Source of the DNA: Edaphobacter paludis
GTDB taxonomy: Bacteria; Acidobacteriota; Terriglobia; Terriglobales; Acidobacteriaceae
Assembly: GCF_039993895.1 (NCBI RefSeq)
Contig: NZ_CP121194.1
Location: forward strand, 1,116,001 to 1,180,000
Reading direction: 5' to 3'
Length of the DNA: 64,000 bases
Shown: in pieces, positions 19,246 to 27,730 of the stretch
Layout of the letters: every line of letters starts with the position of its first letter
Position numbering within the stretch: the first letter of the stretch is position 1
Program-made: the position numbers and the translations under genes
Notes under the pieces: generated by a model
Told to the model about the DNA's origin: nothing
Database searches by the model: none
The model's input: only the letters and a program-made list of their open reading frames with translations

Positions 19246-19875
19246 TCAGGGATACAACTGTTCCTTGACCCACGCGCTATCTGCGCGCAAAAACAAGAAG
19301 CGATCATGGAGCCGTTCCGCACCATTCACCCAGAACTCGATTCGTTCTGGCCAAAGCACATAACCCCGCCAGAACTGGGGGCGGGGAACAGCGTCTGGAT
19401 ATCGTTCCTCTATTACTTGGACACGTTCCTCCAATGCCTCGCGGCTGCTCAGAGGTCTGCTCTGGCGCGAAGCTACTGCGCCAATCTGGCTGCCTCGCGA
19501 ACGACTGTGGAAATAAGCGTCTGCCTCTGCATCCGGCAACTCCGAAACTAATCCTTCGATGCGCACCTGACGGCGTAACGACTTCCAGTGAAAACACATT
19601 GCAGCCCGAGGATTCTCCGCCAACTCCGCACCCTTCCGGCTCTCTGCATTGGTGTAGAAGGCAAACCCCCGCTCATCGAGGCTCTTCAGTAGCACCATGC
19701 GAACACTGGGCGCACCATCCGCGGTTGCAGTCGCCAGCGCCAGAGCATTCGGATCGTTTGGCTCCTTGGCCTCGGCATCAATCATCCACGCGCGAAACAG
19801 TGCAATGGGATCCACTGCGGCTCTTGCGCCAGTCACATCCGATTGCCATCCACCACGGAATCCAGAGTCGGCCAT
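19246..19875 (-). CDS. pdxH: Pyridoxine/pyridoxamine 5'-phosphate oxidase
   Basis: 209 residues, close to the usual 210-220. It oxidises pyridoxamine or pyridoxine 5'-phosphate to pyridoxal phosphate using FMN and oxygen, in the cytoplasm. Family motifs are visible: SVRMVLLKSLDERGFAFYTN (FMN contact), HWKSLRRQVRIEG, SRGSQIGAVASRQS and the C-terminal FWVNGAERLHDRFLF. The ATG follows directly on the TAG of the upstream PIG-L gene, so the two are cotranscribed and probably translationally coupled. Confidence 0.96.
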   Translation of the reverse strand: MADSGFRGGWQSDVTGARAAVDPIALFRAWMIDAEAKEPNDPNALALATATADGAPSVRMVLLKSLDERGFAFYTNAESRKGAELAENPRAAMCFHWKSLRRQVRIEGLVSELPDAEADAYFHSRSRGSQIGAVASRQSRPLSSREALEERVQVIEERYPDAVPRPQFWRGYVLWPERIEFWVNGAERLHDRFLFLRADSAWVKEQLYP

Positions 19876-20607
19876 CTATTCAGCCAACCCGTCGAATAAA
19901 TCCTTCTCAAGCCGTGCTGCTTGCGGCTCGTTCGCCGCCACCAACGTATAAAACTCCTCGGCACCATACTTCTCAAACAATTCCTTCGTCTGCTCCATCA
20001 GAGGAGCCTGCGAAGTATGTTGTCGAAACGCCTCCGTCTTGCGCGCTCGCACGGATTGAACATCCAGCGCAACCGTCCAGGGCATCGGCTTCGGCGCTTG
20101 TCTCTCGGGTATGAAGAAGTTCGTGCTGAGGTAAAAAAGCCGCTGCGGGCCATGCACCGGGCCGAGTTCTGGATATCTCTTGGCCTGCCCTGACCAGTGA
20201 AACGCCGCCGTGGTCAGCATCGACACCATCATGTGGTCGGGATGCGTATTCAGGCCGCCGTCGCCGCCAAATGTAAGTACGACGTCGGGACGAATCCGCC
20301 GCATTTTCTCTACCAGGCGCCCCGCAGTAAGGGAAAAATCGACAAACTCCAACCGCGCATCATGGTAGTCCAGCAACTCGTGCTGAGTTATGCCAAGCAC
20401 CTTGCATGAAGCGTCAAATTCTTCCCGCCGCATCTTTCCCAGCGCTTCGCCCGAAGCGGCGTCGCCCCGGTTTATTGCTGCCTGTCCATCGGTCAGGCAG
20501 ATAACGTATGTCTCAATTCCACGCTCCGCAGCCAACGCCAACGCTCCACCAAACGCGAAACACTCATCATCCGGATGCGCCACAACACACATTAACTTCA
20601 AGCCCAC
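19876..20607 (-). CDS. PIG-L/LmbE family zinc-dependent deacetylase
   Basis: 243 residues. The N-terminus CVVAHPDDECF (His11, Asp13, Asp14) and THPDH (His122, Asp124, His125) are the metal-binding and catalytic motifs of the LmbE/PIG-L family, which removes N-acetyl groups from sugars such as GlcNAc adducts. The exact substrate is unknown; BshB-like or mycothiol-type use is possible, but no partner genes are present. It overlaps the end of rnhB by 10 bases and abuts pdxH. Confidence 0.85.
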   Translation of the reverse strand: MGLKLMCVVAHPDDECFAFGGALALAAERGIETYVICLTDGQAAINRGDAASGEALGKMRREEFDASCKVLGITQHELLDYHDARLEFVDFSLTAGRLVEKMRRIRPDVVLTFGGDGGLNTHPDHMMVSMLTTAAFHWSGQAKRYPELGPVHGPQRLFYLSTNFFIPERQAPKPMPWTVALDVQSVRARKTEAFRQHTSQAPLMEQTKELFEKYGAEEFYTLVAANEPQAARLEKDLFDGLAE

Positions 20608-21374
20608 TCAGCCTCCTCTTCCATTTCGAAATCATCAAACAACAATTCATTCGCAACCTGTGCCTCGACTACCGCGTTGGGATCGACGGCTTGGACCGGC
20701 GCAAATGTCCGTCGGTGCAACGCACATGGCCCATGCTCCTTCAGTGCCCGCCGATGCTCCGGCGTGCCATAGCCCTTATGCGAAGCCAAACCATATCCCG
20801 GATGTGCCAGGTCCAACTCCCGCATCAATGCATCCCGATGCACCTTGGCAATAACCGAAGCGGCTGCAATCGAAAGGCTGAGCGAATCGCCGTAGATCAG
20901 CTTCGTCTGTTTGCAGGGATGGTCAAGCCGCATGGCGTCGATCAGCAGATGATCGGGAGCAACAGTCAAACCCTGGACGGCAGCGAGCATGGCGATCCGT
21001 GTTGCTTGATAGATATTCACGCGATCGATGGTCTCGGCATCCACCTCGGCAACGCAAAACGCAATCGCCATTCGCCGGATACGTTTGTTGAGGCTCTCGC
21101 GCTGCTCCCTCGTCAACTGTTTGGAATCCCTCAGCCCAGCCTTCGCTAAGCCGTTCAAGCGCTCAGGCAGAATTACAGCAGCGGCGACGACCGGTCCGAA
21201 TAATGCTCCGCGGCCTACTTCGTCCACGCCCGCAATGCTGCTAAAGCCGTGATAACGCAAAGCCTGCTCTGGCGCGTCGCTGCACACAAGTTGCCTCAGC
21301 ATCCGCTGCTTCGCAGTCGCGGCGGTAACTGTCTTCGAGATTCGGATCGACGCAACAGAGGCCATATGCTTCAT
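20598..21374 (-). CDS. rnhB: Ribonuclease HII
   Basis: 258 residues from the ATG at 21374 (a TTG one codon upstream is also possible). It cleaves RNA in RNA-DNA hybrids and at single ribonucleotides in DNA. The motif GVDEVGRGALFGPVVAAAVI contains the first two catalytic acids, and LLIDAMRL carries a further Asp of the DEDD set. It has an N-terminal extension of about 45 residues compared with E. coli RNase HII. It lies downstream of the terminator after rplS, followed by PIG-L and pdxH. Confidence 0.94.
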   Translation of the reverse strand: MKHMASVASIRISKTVTAATAKQRMLRQLVCSDAPEQALRYHGFSSIAGVDEVGRGALFGPVVAAAVILPERLNGLAKAGLRDSKQLTREQRESLNKRIRRMAIAFCVAEVDAETIDRVNIYQATRIAMLAAVQGLTVAPDHLLIDAMRLDHPCKQTKLIYGDSLSLSIAAASVIAKVHRDALMRELDLAHPGYGLASHKGYGTPEHRRALKEHGPCALHRRTFAPVQAVDPNAVVEAQVANELLFDDFEMEEEAEWA

Positions 21375-21408
21375 CAACGAGTGTATAACCCGCCGCGGGG
21401 CAAAACGA

Positions 21409-21430
21409 AGCCACGACCGAAGTCGTGGCT
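21409..21430 (-). terminator. UUCG-tetraloop terminator after rplS
   Basis: On the minus strand AGCCACGAC, loop TTCG, GTCGTGGCT: a perfect 9-bp stem closed by the very stable UUCG tetraloop, followed by TCGTTTT. It starts 24 bp after the rplS stop codon and probably ends the ribosomal-protein transcript before rnhB. Confidence 0.85.
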
Positions 21431-21454
21431 CTTTGGAAACGAATAATGAAAAGC

Positions 21455-21811
21455 TTACTTGGCGCGCTCGACCTCGCGCAGACGGGCAGCCTTGCCACGC
21501 AGGCCGCGCAGATAGAACAGCTTGGAGCGGCGAACCTCATAGGAGCGAATCTTCTCGACCTTGTCGACAACCTTGGAGTTGTAGGGGAAGATGCGCTCGA
21601 CGCCTTGGCCGAAGCTCATCTTGCGAACGGTAAAGGTGCCTTGAGCTCCCTTACGGCAGGCAATCACCATGCCTTCAAACGCCTGCAGACGCTCTTTCTC
21701 GCCCTCGCGGATCTTCACTTGAACGCGGACGGTATCGCCAGGGGCAAACTCGGGTAAATCGGTCCGCTCGAACTTGGCGGCCAGCTTCTGCATGATTGGA
21801 TTGATCGACAT
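21455..21811 (-). CDS. rplS: 50S ribosomal protein L19
   Basis: 118 residues, the normal length. L19 sits at the 30S-50S interface. Signature sequences are [30 protein letters not shown] and the C-terminal [27 protein letters not shown]. It ends the rpsP-khpA-rimM-trmD-rplS cluster, whose order is conserved across bacteria. Confidence 0.98.
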   Translation of the reverse strand: MSINPIMQKLAAKFERTDLPEFAPGDTVRVQVKIREGEKERLQAFEGMVIACRKGAQGTFTVRKMSFGQGVERIFPYNSKVVDKVEKIRSYEVRRSKLFYLRGLRGKAARLREVERAK

Positions 21812-21876
21812 GACAACTTTCCTGTGTTTGGACTCGAGTCTTTAGTGTACACGAATATCGCTTGCAAAATCGCTAT

Positions 21877-22701
21877 TTAAGCCTCTTGTTCCGTATTCAG
21901 ACGAAGCTTTGCCAGCGTCTCCCGATCTTCCTCGCTGATCTCAATCCGATCCAACAGGTCGGGCCGGTTGCGCAGCGTCTTTTCGAGCGCCATCCTTCGC
22001 CGCCAGCGCCGGATCGCTTCGTGATCTCCCCCTCGCAGTGCATCGGGAATTGCAATCCCACGAAACTCCGCTGGGCGCGTGTAGTGCGGATAGTCGAGCA
22101 GGCCGCCGGCCCCGTAGGTGCTACGCGGAGGTCCATCGGCCGAGTCGGTCTTCTTCGGCACATCCTCCACCCCAAAACTCTCAAACCGCGACGAGTCAGG
22201 ATTTCCCAGCGCGCCCGGCAGCAGCCGGACCACGGCATCGATGATCACCGCAGCCGCCAATTCTCCCCCTGAAAGTACATAATCCCCAATCGAAATCTCG
22301 CGGTCGCAGAGCATCTCGTTCACGCGCTCGTCCACGCCTTCATAGCGCCCGCAGATAATCACTACCCGCTCTGTAGCAGCAAGCTCCTGCGCGACAGCCT
22401 GCGTAAATGGACGCCCTTGTGCTGACAGCAGGATGATCGTCTCCTTCTCCCGCTGGCGCTCGGCCTTGGGCAAGATCCCCAACGAAGCCACCGCGTCGTA
22501 GATCGGCTCCGGCTTCAACACCATGCCCTCGCCGCCGCCAAACGGACGATCGTCGACAGTGCGGTGCCGATCATGGGTAAAGCCGCGAAGGTCATGTGTG
22601 GCCACTTCCACTAACCCCGCCGTACGAGCGCGCTTTAGAATCCCGTAGTCCAATGGACTATCGAAGAAGCCAGGAAAGATCGTAATAATATCGAAGCGCA
22701 T
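21877..22701 (-). CDS. trmD: tRNA (guanine-N1)-methyltransferase TrmD
   Basis: 274 residues. It methylates G37 next to the anticodon using SAM, which prevents frameshifting. The N-terminus MRFDIITIFPGFFDSPLDYG, the GGGEGMVLKPEP segment and the SAM-knot sequence IGDYVLSGGELAA are all present. It lies 42 bp after rimM and 65 bp before rplS. Confidence 0.98.
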   Translation of the reverse strand: MRFDIITIFPGFFDSPLDYGILKRARTAGLVEVATHDLRGFTHDRHRTVDDRPFGGGEGMVLKPEPIYDAVASLGILPKAERQREKETIILLSAQGRPFTQAVAQELAATERVVIICGRYEGVDERVNEMLCDREISIGDYVLSGGELAAAVIIDAVVRLLPGALGNPDSSRFESFGVEDVPKKTDSADGPPRSTYGAGGLLDYPHYTRPAEFRGIAIPDALRGGDHEAIRRWRRRMALEKTLRNRPDLLDRIEISEEDRETLAKLRLNTEQEA

Positions 22702-22743
22702 AGGAGTTCAGTCTAGAGCCTGCATCGTGCGGTATGGGGCAGG

Positions 22744-23379
22744 CTACTGCTTCGGCTCGTCGGGTGTCTCCGCATCCTCACCCACCCTGGTCGAACGGTT
22801 CACATCCACAAGCCCTTTCGGCAAGGCCATGTCGACCCGTTTCGCCTTGGGGTCTATGGACACAACAAACGCTTTCGCAAACGGAATCAGAATCTCCTCG
22901 CCCTCAGCAGAGGTAACCTCCAGCAGAGGGGCAGCCTCGTCCAGTCGCCGCGTACCGTCTGCCGTAGCAGGGAAGTGAACGTCGGCAATGACTCCAACTG
23001 CCGTCAAGCTGTCATATACCGTGCAGCCGATTAACTCGCTGACATATATCGAGTCGTCATCGAGCGGCATCCGCTCTTCGTCCGCGACAATGACCTCAAG
23101 ACCGGCCAGCTTTTCAGCATCCGTAATCGACTCGATACCGGCAAACTGAAGCACGATGCGCCCCTCATTCTTGCCCATCGGAAGCCAGAACGCGACAACT
23201 TCCGCCGCTCGCGCCTGTACCGCCTCGCCCTCAAAGCCTGGGGGCGCAAGAAAGACCTGCTTTCGTTCTTCGAACCGCTCCGGAAAGTCGGTAAACAATT
23301 CCGCGAGCAGCTCTCCTTTACGACCCTGGGGTCGTAACAGGTGCGCCAGCGCGATCCACGAAGAACGGTTTGCCGTCAT
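22744..23379 (-). CDS. rimM: 16S rRNA processing protein RimM
   Basis: 211 residues, slightly longer than the usual 170-180. RimM helps maturation of the 30S head by binding S19. The N-terminal domain begins with the family motif ALAHLLRPQGRKGELLAELFTD, and the C-terminal PRC-barrel contains SELIGCTVYD. The acidic C-terminus is an extension. It is flanked by khpA and trmD as in other phyla. Confidence 0.93.
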   Translation of the reverse strand: MTANRSSWIALAHLLRPQGRKGELLAELFTDFPERFEERKQVFLAPPGFEGEAVQARAAEVVAFWLPMGKNEGRIVLQFAGIESITDAEKLAGLEVIVADEERMPLDDDSIYVSELIGCTVYDSLTAVGVIADVHFPATADGTRRLDEAAPLLEVTSAEGEEILIPFAKAFVVSIDPKAKRVDMALPKGLVDVNRSTRVGEDAETPDEPKQ

Positions 23380-23403
23380 AAGTTTGCAACATGAGTCAGC
23401 GTT

Positions 23404-23697
23404 CTACGACGCTCTGGTCTCTTCCACAATATCAAGCGAAAAGCGGCGTTTCAGCTTCATGCTGGCCGCGCTCAGCACCGTCCGTATTGACCGCGCCGTG
23501 CGTCCCTGCTTGCCGATCACCTTGCCAACGTCGGTCTGTGCAACATGCAGACGCAACAGTGTCCCGTCGCCATCTTGAATGCTCTCGACGGAGACTTCTT
23601 CCGGTTTATCCACCAGCGCGCGAGCAAGTTCAGCGACAAGGTCGCTCATCTTTTTCGTAGAGTCGTTACCTGATGACAATTGCACAGCTTCATCCAT
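23404..23697 (-). CDS. khpA: KH-domain RNA-binding protein KhpA
   Basis: 97 residues from the ATG at 23697, chosen over an upstream in-frame start at 23730 because AGAGG lies 8 bases before it. The single KH domain contains VGKVIGKQGRTARSIRTVL, the GxxG RNA-binding loop. The protein is small and cytoplasmic and may act with KhpB in post-transcriptional control. It sits between rpsP and rimM, its standard place. Confidence 0.9.
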   Translation of the reverse strand: MDEAVQLSSGNDSTKKMSDLVAELARALVDKPEEVSVESIQDGDGTLLRLHVAQTDVGKVIGKQGRTARSIRTVLSAASMKLKRRFSLDIVEETRAS

Positions 23698-23930
23698 TAC
23701 ACACACCTCTTGGGAGTCACGATGTGACACTCACGCTCAATCTTTCGTCTCATCTAATGCGAGATCTTCCAGGACTGTGCTACAACGAGCATCTCAACGG
23801 GTTCGTGGACAGCCTGGTTTGAACACACCAAAGCCTTCCCCACTTTTGCAATGTCAATCGATCGACATGCAATAGAGAAATTCTACGTGAGTAATGTGCC
23901 GGAAGCGAAACAACCAGCCATTCATTACGA

Positions 23931-23966
23931 AATCTTTGGGAACCTTACTTTTCGTTCCCAAAGATT
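23931..23966 (-). terminator. Hairpin between rpsP and khpA, possible attenuator
   Basis: Perfect 13-bp inverted repeat (AATCTTTGGGAAC and its complement) around a 10-base loop, 15 bp after the rpsP stop codon. There is no clean run of T after it on the minus strand. It may be a leaky terminator or an mRNA-stabilising hairpin that lowers khpA-rimM-trmD expression relative to rpsP. Confidence 0.55.
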
Positions 23967-23981
23967 CAGTAATTAGGTGAC

Positions 23982-24242
23982 TTAAGCGGCAGACGCCGTC
24001 TCAGCCGCTGCGGGCGCCTGGGCCAACAGTTTTCCGACCCGGTCGGATAGCTGCGCGCCAGTGCCGACCCAATAGTCGATGCGGTCGCGCTTCAGGTCCA
24101 CGGTCGCCGGGTTCGTGCGGGGATTATAGGTGCCCACAACTTCAACCGACCGGCCATTACGAGCACGGTCCTTTTCGATTACAACGACGCGATAGTGGGG
24201 CTGCTTACGCGCTCCAACGCGCGCCAAACGAATCATCAACAC
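23982..24242 (-). CDS. rpsP: 30S ribosomal protein S16
   Basis: 86 residues from the GTG at 24242; the ATG two codons later (24236) gives the usual MIRLARVG start and is equally likely. AAAGG lies 10 bases before the GTG. Core motif RLARVGARKQPHYRVVVIEKDRARNGR and NPRTNPATVDLKRDRIDYWVGTGAQ are typical. S16 binds 16S rRNA early in 30S assembly. First gene of the cluster. Confidence 0.97.
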   Translation of the reverse strand: MLMIRLARVGARKQPHYRVVVIEKDRARNGRSVEVVGTYNPRTNPATVDLKRDRIDYWVGTGAQLSDRVGKLLAQAPAAAETASAA

Positions 24243-24574
24243 TAGGATTGCCTTTCAGAACAGAACTTTTGATTTTGAGCACAGGCCAAACGATCTTTCA
24301 CGAGGATCAGACCGGTACAGCCCAACACCTAAGTATGGCCGAAAATGCAGCTTTTCGCAATGTGTAAGGCCTCCCGGAAGTGTGCGCTTGCACAGCATGT
24401 TGTTGACGACTGAGTCTGGATGGTTGAAAACGCCCGCCTAGCAGTATTGCGTTCCGTCCCTGGCTACGTTCCAGATTATGTAGGTATCTGGCATATTGAA
24501 GGTTGCTCCCATTCGAACTGAGCCACCTCCCCTTCTGATCCACCCCGGCCATGTATCTCGATACAATTGATTGA
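24243..24574. other. Intergenic region between rpsP and esterase
   Basis: About 330 bp between divergent genes. No tRNA, conserved RNA or supported reading frame was seen; the promoters of rpsP and the esterase gene must lie here. Confidence 0.5.
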
Positions 24575-25285
24575 GTGAACCGCGAATATCACAAATGGTC
24601 ATCACCTGCGCTTGGGCGGGAGATGGAATTACTCGTCTTCGGACACGCGGGCACTCCCGCACTCGCCTTTTCGACCTCCTGCGGACGGTTCTTCGATTTT
24701 GAGGACCGCGGCATGGTGGCCGCCGTTCAGGACAAGATCGAAGCTGGCCATCTGCAACTCTTCTGCGTTGATTCGGTCGACGCCGAAAGCTGGTACAACC
24801 GCACCGTTGTCCCTCGCGCTCGGCTTGCCCGCCATCTCCGCTTCGAGCGGTACCTTCTCGACGAGGTTATCCCGATGGTTCGATCACGGAGTGTTAGCGC
24901 AAGCCTTGCCGCCGTTGGGTGCAGCTTTGGTGGTTACCATGCGGTCAACATTGGTCTGCGCCATCCGGAGATCTTCACGGCAGTCCTTTCGATGGGCGGC
25001 GCGCTCGATCCATCCAGCTTCCTCTCCGGTTACTACGACCAGGACTGCTACCTCAACCTGCCCACCCATTACATGCCGAACATGCATGACAACTATTATT
25101 TCGATCACTATCGCCGGAACACCTATGTCCTCGCCACCTGCGCCAATGACCTCTGCCGCGAGATGAACCAGCAGTTAGCTCATATTCTCCACACCAAACA
25201 GATTCCCTGCTGTCTCGACATATGGGGCGAGGACGCAGGTCACGACTGGCCCACCTGGCAGCGCATGATGCAGATTTATCTGTAG
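24575..25285 (+). CDS. Putative esterase, alpha/beta-hydrolase fold
   Basis: 236 residues from a GTG start. The fold is that of the esterase D family: the nucleophile elbow GCSFGGY near residue 113 and a C-terminal WGEDAGHDWPTW carrying the likely catalytic His. There is no signal peptide, so it is cytoplasmic. Substrate is unknown. Fifteen bp separate it from the ATP-grasp gene, and the two are probably one operon; such a pair suggests making and breaking a peptide- or ester-like bond on the same metabolite (inference). Confidence 0.8.
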   Translation: MNREYHKWSSPALGREMELLVFGHAGTPALAFSTSCGRFFDFEDRGMVAAVQDKIEAGHLQLFCVDSVDAESWYNRTVVPRARLARHLRFERYLLDEVIPMVRSRSVSASLAAVGCSFGGYHAVNIGLRHPEIFTAVLSMGGALDPSSFLSGYYDQDCYLNLPTHYMPNMHDNYYFDHYRRNTYVLATCANDLCREMNQQLAHILHTKQIPCCLDIWGEDAGHDWPTWQRMMQIYL

Positions 25286-25300
25286 TTAAAGAGGAGTATT

Positions 25301-26314
25301 TTGAAGAAGATTGGCGTTCTGTTCGGTATGGAGAACACCTTCCCCGGCGCTCTCGTCGACCGCATCAATTCGATGGAGCTCGAGGATATCCGCGCCGAGT
25401 TTGTCCATGTAGGAGGGGTTCAGATGGCCTCCCCCTCTGGCTACGAGGTCATCGTCGACCGTATCTCACACGAGATGCCCTTCTACCGCGCCTGGCTTAA
25501 GAACGCGGTGCTCACCGGCACGCAGGTCATTAACAATCCCTTCTGGTGGTCCGCCGACGACAAGTTCTTCAACTACGCCCTCGCCTCAAAATTGGGCGTC
25601 GCCGTCCCACGAACCATCCTGCTGCCGCACAAGCAGTTTCCGCCACAAATCAACAGCCGCTCAGTCCGCAATCTCGAATACCCGTTGGACTGGGACGGCA
25701 TCTTCGATCACATCGGCTTTCCTGCTTTCCTTAAGCCTCACGATGGCGGCGGCTGGCGCGACGTCTTCCCCGTCCACAACCGCGAAGAGTTTTTCGCCGC
25801 TTACGACAAGACCCGCGACCTCTGCATGACCCTCCAGGCCGCCGTAAATTTCAAAGAATACTTCCGCTGCTTCGTGGTTGGCCAATCGGAGGTGCGTATC
25901 ATGACCTACGATCCACGCCAGCCCTATGAGCACAGGTATGTCTGCGACCCGCCCGACTGCGACCCCCAGCTATTGCAGCGCGTCGAGCAGGATGCGCTCA
26001 CCCTCTGCCGCGCTCTTGGCTACGATCTCAACACCGTTGAGTTCGCCGTAGAAGACGGCATTCCCTACGCGATTGATTTCATGAATCCTGTCCCCGACGC
26101 CGATCTCTACTCCGTAGGTCCGGCGAGTTTCGACTGGATCGTTGATGCGATGGCGAGGCTCGCAGTAAAGAAGGCACAAACTCCGGCTTCGATTGAGATT
26201 GTGCCGCAATCCCAGACGCACTGGTCTGTTTTCCTCTCCGGTATGCCCGCCAAAGCAGCCCGTCAGACTACCTTCAAAAAGAGGCAGGGAAAGCCGAAGG
26301 AATCCGCTCTATAA
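25301..26314 (+). CDS. ATP-grasp family ligase
   Basis: 337 residues from a TTG start with GAGGAG 4 bases upstream. The central and C-terminal parts look like an ATP-grasp domain: FLKPHDGGGWRDVFPV (ATP-binding lysine and glycine-rich loop) and LNTVEFAVEDGIPYAIDFMNP (metal-binding Glu/Asn region). These enzymes form an acyl-phosphate on a carboxylate and join it to an amine or thiol. The substrate is unknown. Cotranscribed with the esterase. Confidence 0.78.
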   Translation: MKKIGVLFGMENTFPGALVDRINSMELEDIRAEFVHVGGVQMASPSGYEVIVDRISHEMPFYRAWLKNAVLTGTQVINNPFWWSADDKFFNYALASKLGVAVPRTILLPHKQFPPQINSRSVRNLEYPLDWDGIFDHIGFPAFLKPHDGGGWRDVFPVHNREEFFAAYDKTRDLCMTLQAAVNFKEYFRCFVVGQSEVRIMTYDPRQPYEHRYVCDPPDCDPQLLQRVEQDALTLCRALGYDLNTVEFAVEDGIPYAIDFMNPVPDADLYSVGPASFDWIVDAMARLAVKKAQTPASIEIVPQSQTHWSVFLSGMPAKAARQTTFKKRQGKPKESAL

Positions 26315-26443
26315 GACACACGCTGGATCTACCTCCTGAGCGGCGGAAATAAAAATATCGTACTCAATCGGATCTGTACGATAGACTCCTCTATGTCAGC
26401 CAGCGGACTGCGCGTGCGGCCGCGGCTAGCTGAAGGAGGACGT

Positions 26444-26770
26444 GTGAGCCAGCGGTCCAAGCCGAATGGAGACAATCCAGTTCGCAATGCAGTTCGTTTT
26501 CCTATGAGACTGGCTATTCACGTTTGTACCGAAGAGGGCGATATCGAAGCGGTGACGGAGAATATCTCCGCCAATGGGCTGCTGTTCGTCAGCGACCGAC
26601 TTCCCGAGATCGACAGTAAAATTGAGTTCACCATCACAATGCCATCCGCGGTCATGGGATCTTCTACAGACGTCACCATTCACTGTAGAGGTCGCGTTGT
26701 GCGCCATGCTTTTGAAAATGGTGAGAAGAAGGCCGCTGCTGTGATCGACGAATACTTTTTAAAGGCCTGA
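26444..26770 (+). CDS. PilZ domain protein
   Basis: 108 residues from the GTG at 26444, which follows AAGGAGGA after 3 bases; an ATG at 26393 in the same frame adds 17 Arg/Gly-rich residues and is less likely. The PilZ fold is suggested by RNAVRFPMRLAI followed by TENISANGLLF, where the usual D/NxSxxG is present. The first RxxxR motif (RNAVR) is also present, so c-di-GMP binding is possible. It ends 3 bp before the LuxR-type gene, so the pair is one unit that could couple c-di-GMP to transcription (inference). Confidence 0.75.
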   Translation: MSQRSKPNGDNPVRNAVRFPMRLAIHVCTEEGDIEAVTENISANGLLFVSDRLPEIDSKIEFTITMPSAVMGSSTDVTIHCRGRVVRHAFENGEKKAAAVIDEYFLKA

Positions 26771-26773
26771 TTT

Positions 26774-27577
26774 ATGACCGTTGTTCATTTTGACAAAACC
26801 CGGAGTGAAGACGACAGTCTGGAAGACAATGTTCTTGACGAGAAACAGGAGAACGCGAACGCGGCTGGAATTCGCGTGGTTCTGGCTGATTCGCAGGCGA
26901 TTTATCGTGTTGGCATCCGCAAGATCTTCGCCCTTGAAGACGACATTCGCGTCGTCGCGCAGGTCGAGACCCTCAACAACCTTTATCTCGCGTTACAGCG
27001 CTATCCCACTGACGTCGTCGTCCTTGAAGGCCAGCTCATTGCAGGAACCATTGATGCCATCCCCGAACTGGTTCGCCAGGCCCCGGATGCAAAGTTGATC
27101 GTGCAGGTATCGGAAGCGGATGAGGCCAACACGGTCGAACTCTACCGCCGCGGCGTGCGCGGTGTGGTCCCGCGGTCCATCTCGCCCGATCTTCTGGTCA
27201 AGTGTGTTCGCAAGATCGCCGACGGCGAGACCTGGATCGACAATCAATCCATCAGTTGGGTTATCGAGGCATACCGCGCTCAGGCGACCTCTCTCACCGA
27301 TCCCAAGGTCCAGCCAAAGCTGTCGAAAAAAGAGCTCGCGATCATCAGCTGCATCACTCGCGGTATGCGCAACAAAGAGATCGCCTATCAAATCGGCACG
27401 ACCGAACAGGTCATCAAGAACTATCTTCGCAAGATCTACGACAAACTCGGCGTCTCCGACCGTCTTGAGCTTGCGCTTTACTGTTTGCATCACGAGCTGC
27501 TGAAGAAGTACACGCAGGAGCTCAACAGCGCAGGAGTAGCAACAGAACCATCGCAACCGCTCCGCGCCAAAATGTAA
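26774..27577 (+). CDS. LuxR/NarL-type regulator with degenerate receiver domain
   Basis: 267 residues; ATG with AAAGG upstream. A 30-residue acidic lead is followed by a receiver-like domain (about 33-150) and a LuxR HTH (about 183-243, LSKKELAIISCITRGMRNKEIAYQIG). In the receiver the phosphoacceptor Asp is Glu85 (VVVLEGQL), only one residue of the acidic pocket remains (Asp39), and the conserved Lys is Arg134 (VVPRSIS). Phosphorylation is therefore unlikely; Glu at that place can mimic the phosphorylated state. It follows the PilZ gene closely. Target genes are unknown. Confidence 0.85.
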   Translation: MTVVHFDKTRSEDDSLEDNVLDEKQENANAAGIRVVLADSQAIYRVGIRKIFALEDDIRVVAQVETLNNLYLALQRYPTDVVVLEGQLIAGTIDAIPELVRQAPDAKLIVQVSEADEANTVELYRRGVRGVVPRSISPDLLVKCVRKIADGETWIDNQSISWVIEAYRAQATSLTDPKVQPKLSKKELAIISCITRGMRNKEIAYQIGTTEQVIKNYLRKIYDKLGVSDRLELALYCLHHELLKKYTQELNSAGVATEPSQPLRAKM

Positions 27578-27730
27578 ACGGATTCTATCTCAGCGAATCG
27601 GCTAGCGCAGCACGAACGTTGCCGGGATCTCCCCTTTTTCAAAGATGTGCAATGTGCGCGCATGTAGGGCTGCCTGCGCTTCGCAGGGGTCGAGACGACT
27701 CCATTCGGCGCACAGTTCCATTGCAATTGA

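Noticed and set aside
24243..24574. Riboswitch or small RNA before the esterase gene
   Set aside because: No conserved RNA motif or stable, extended fold could be recognised by eye.
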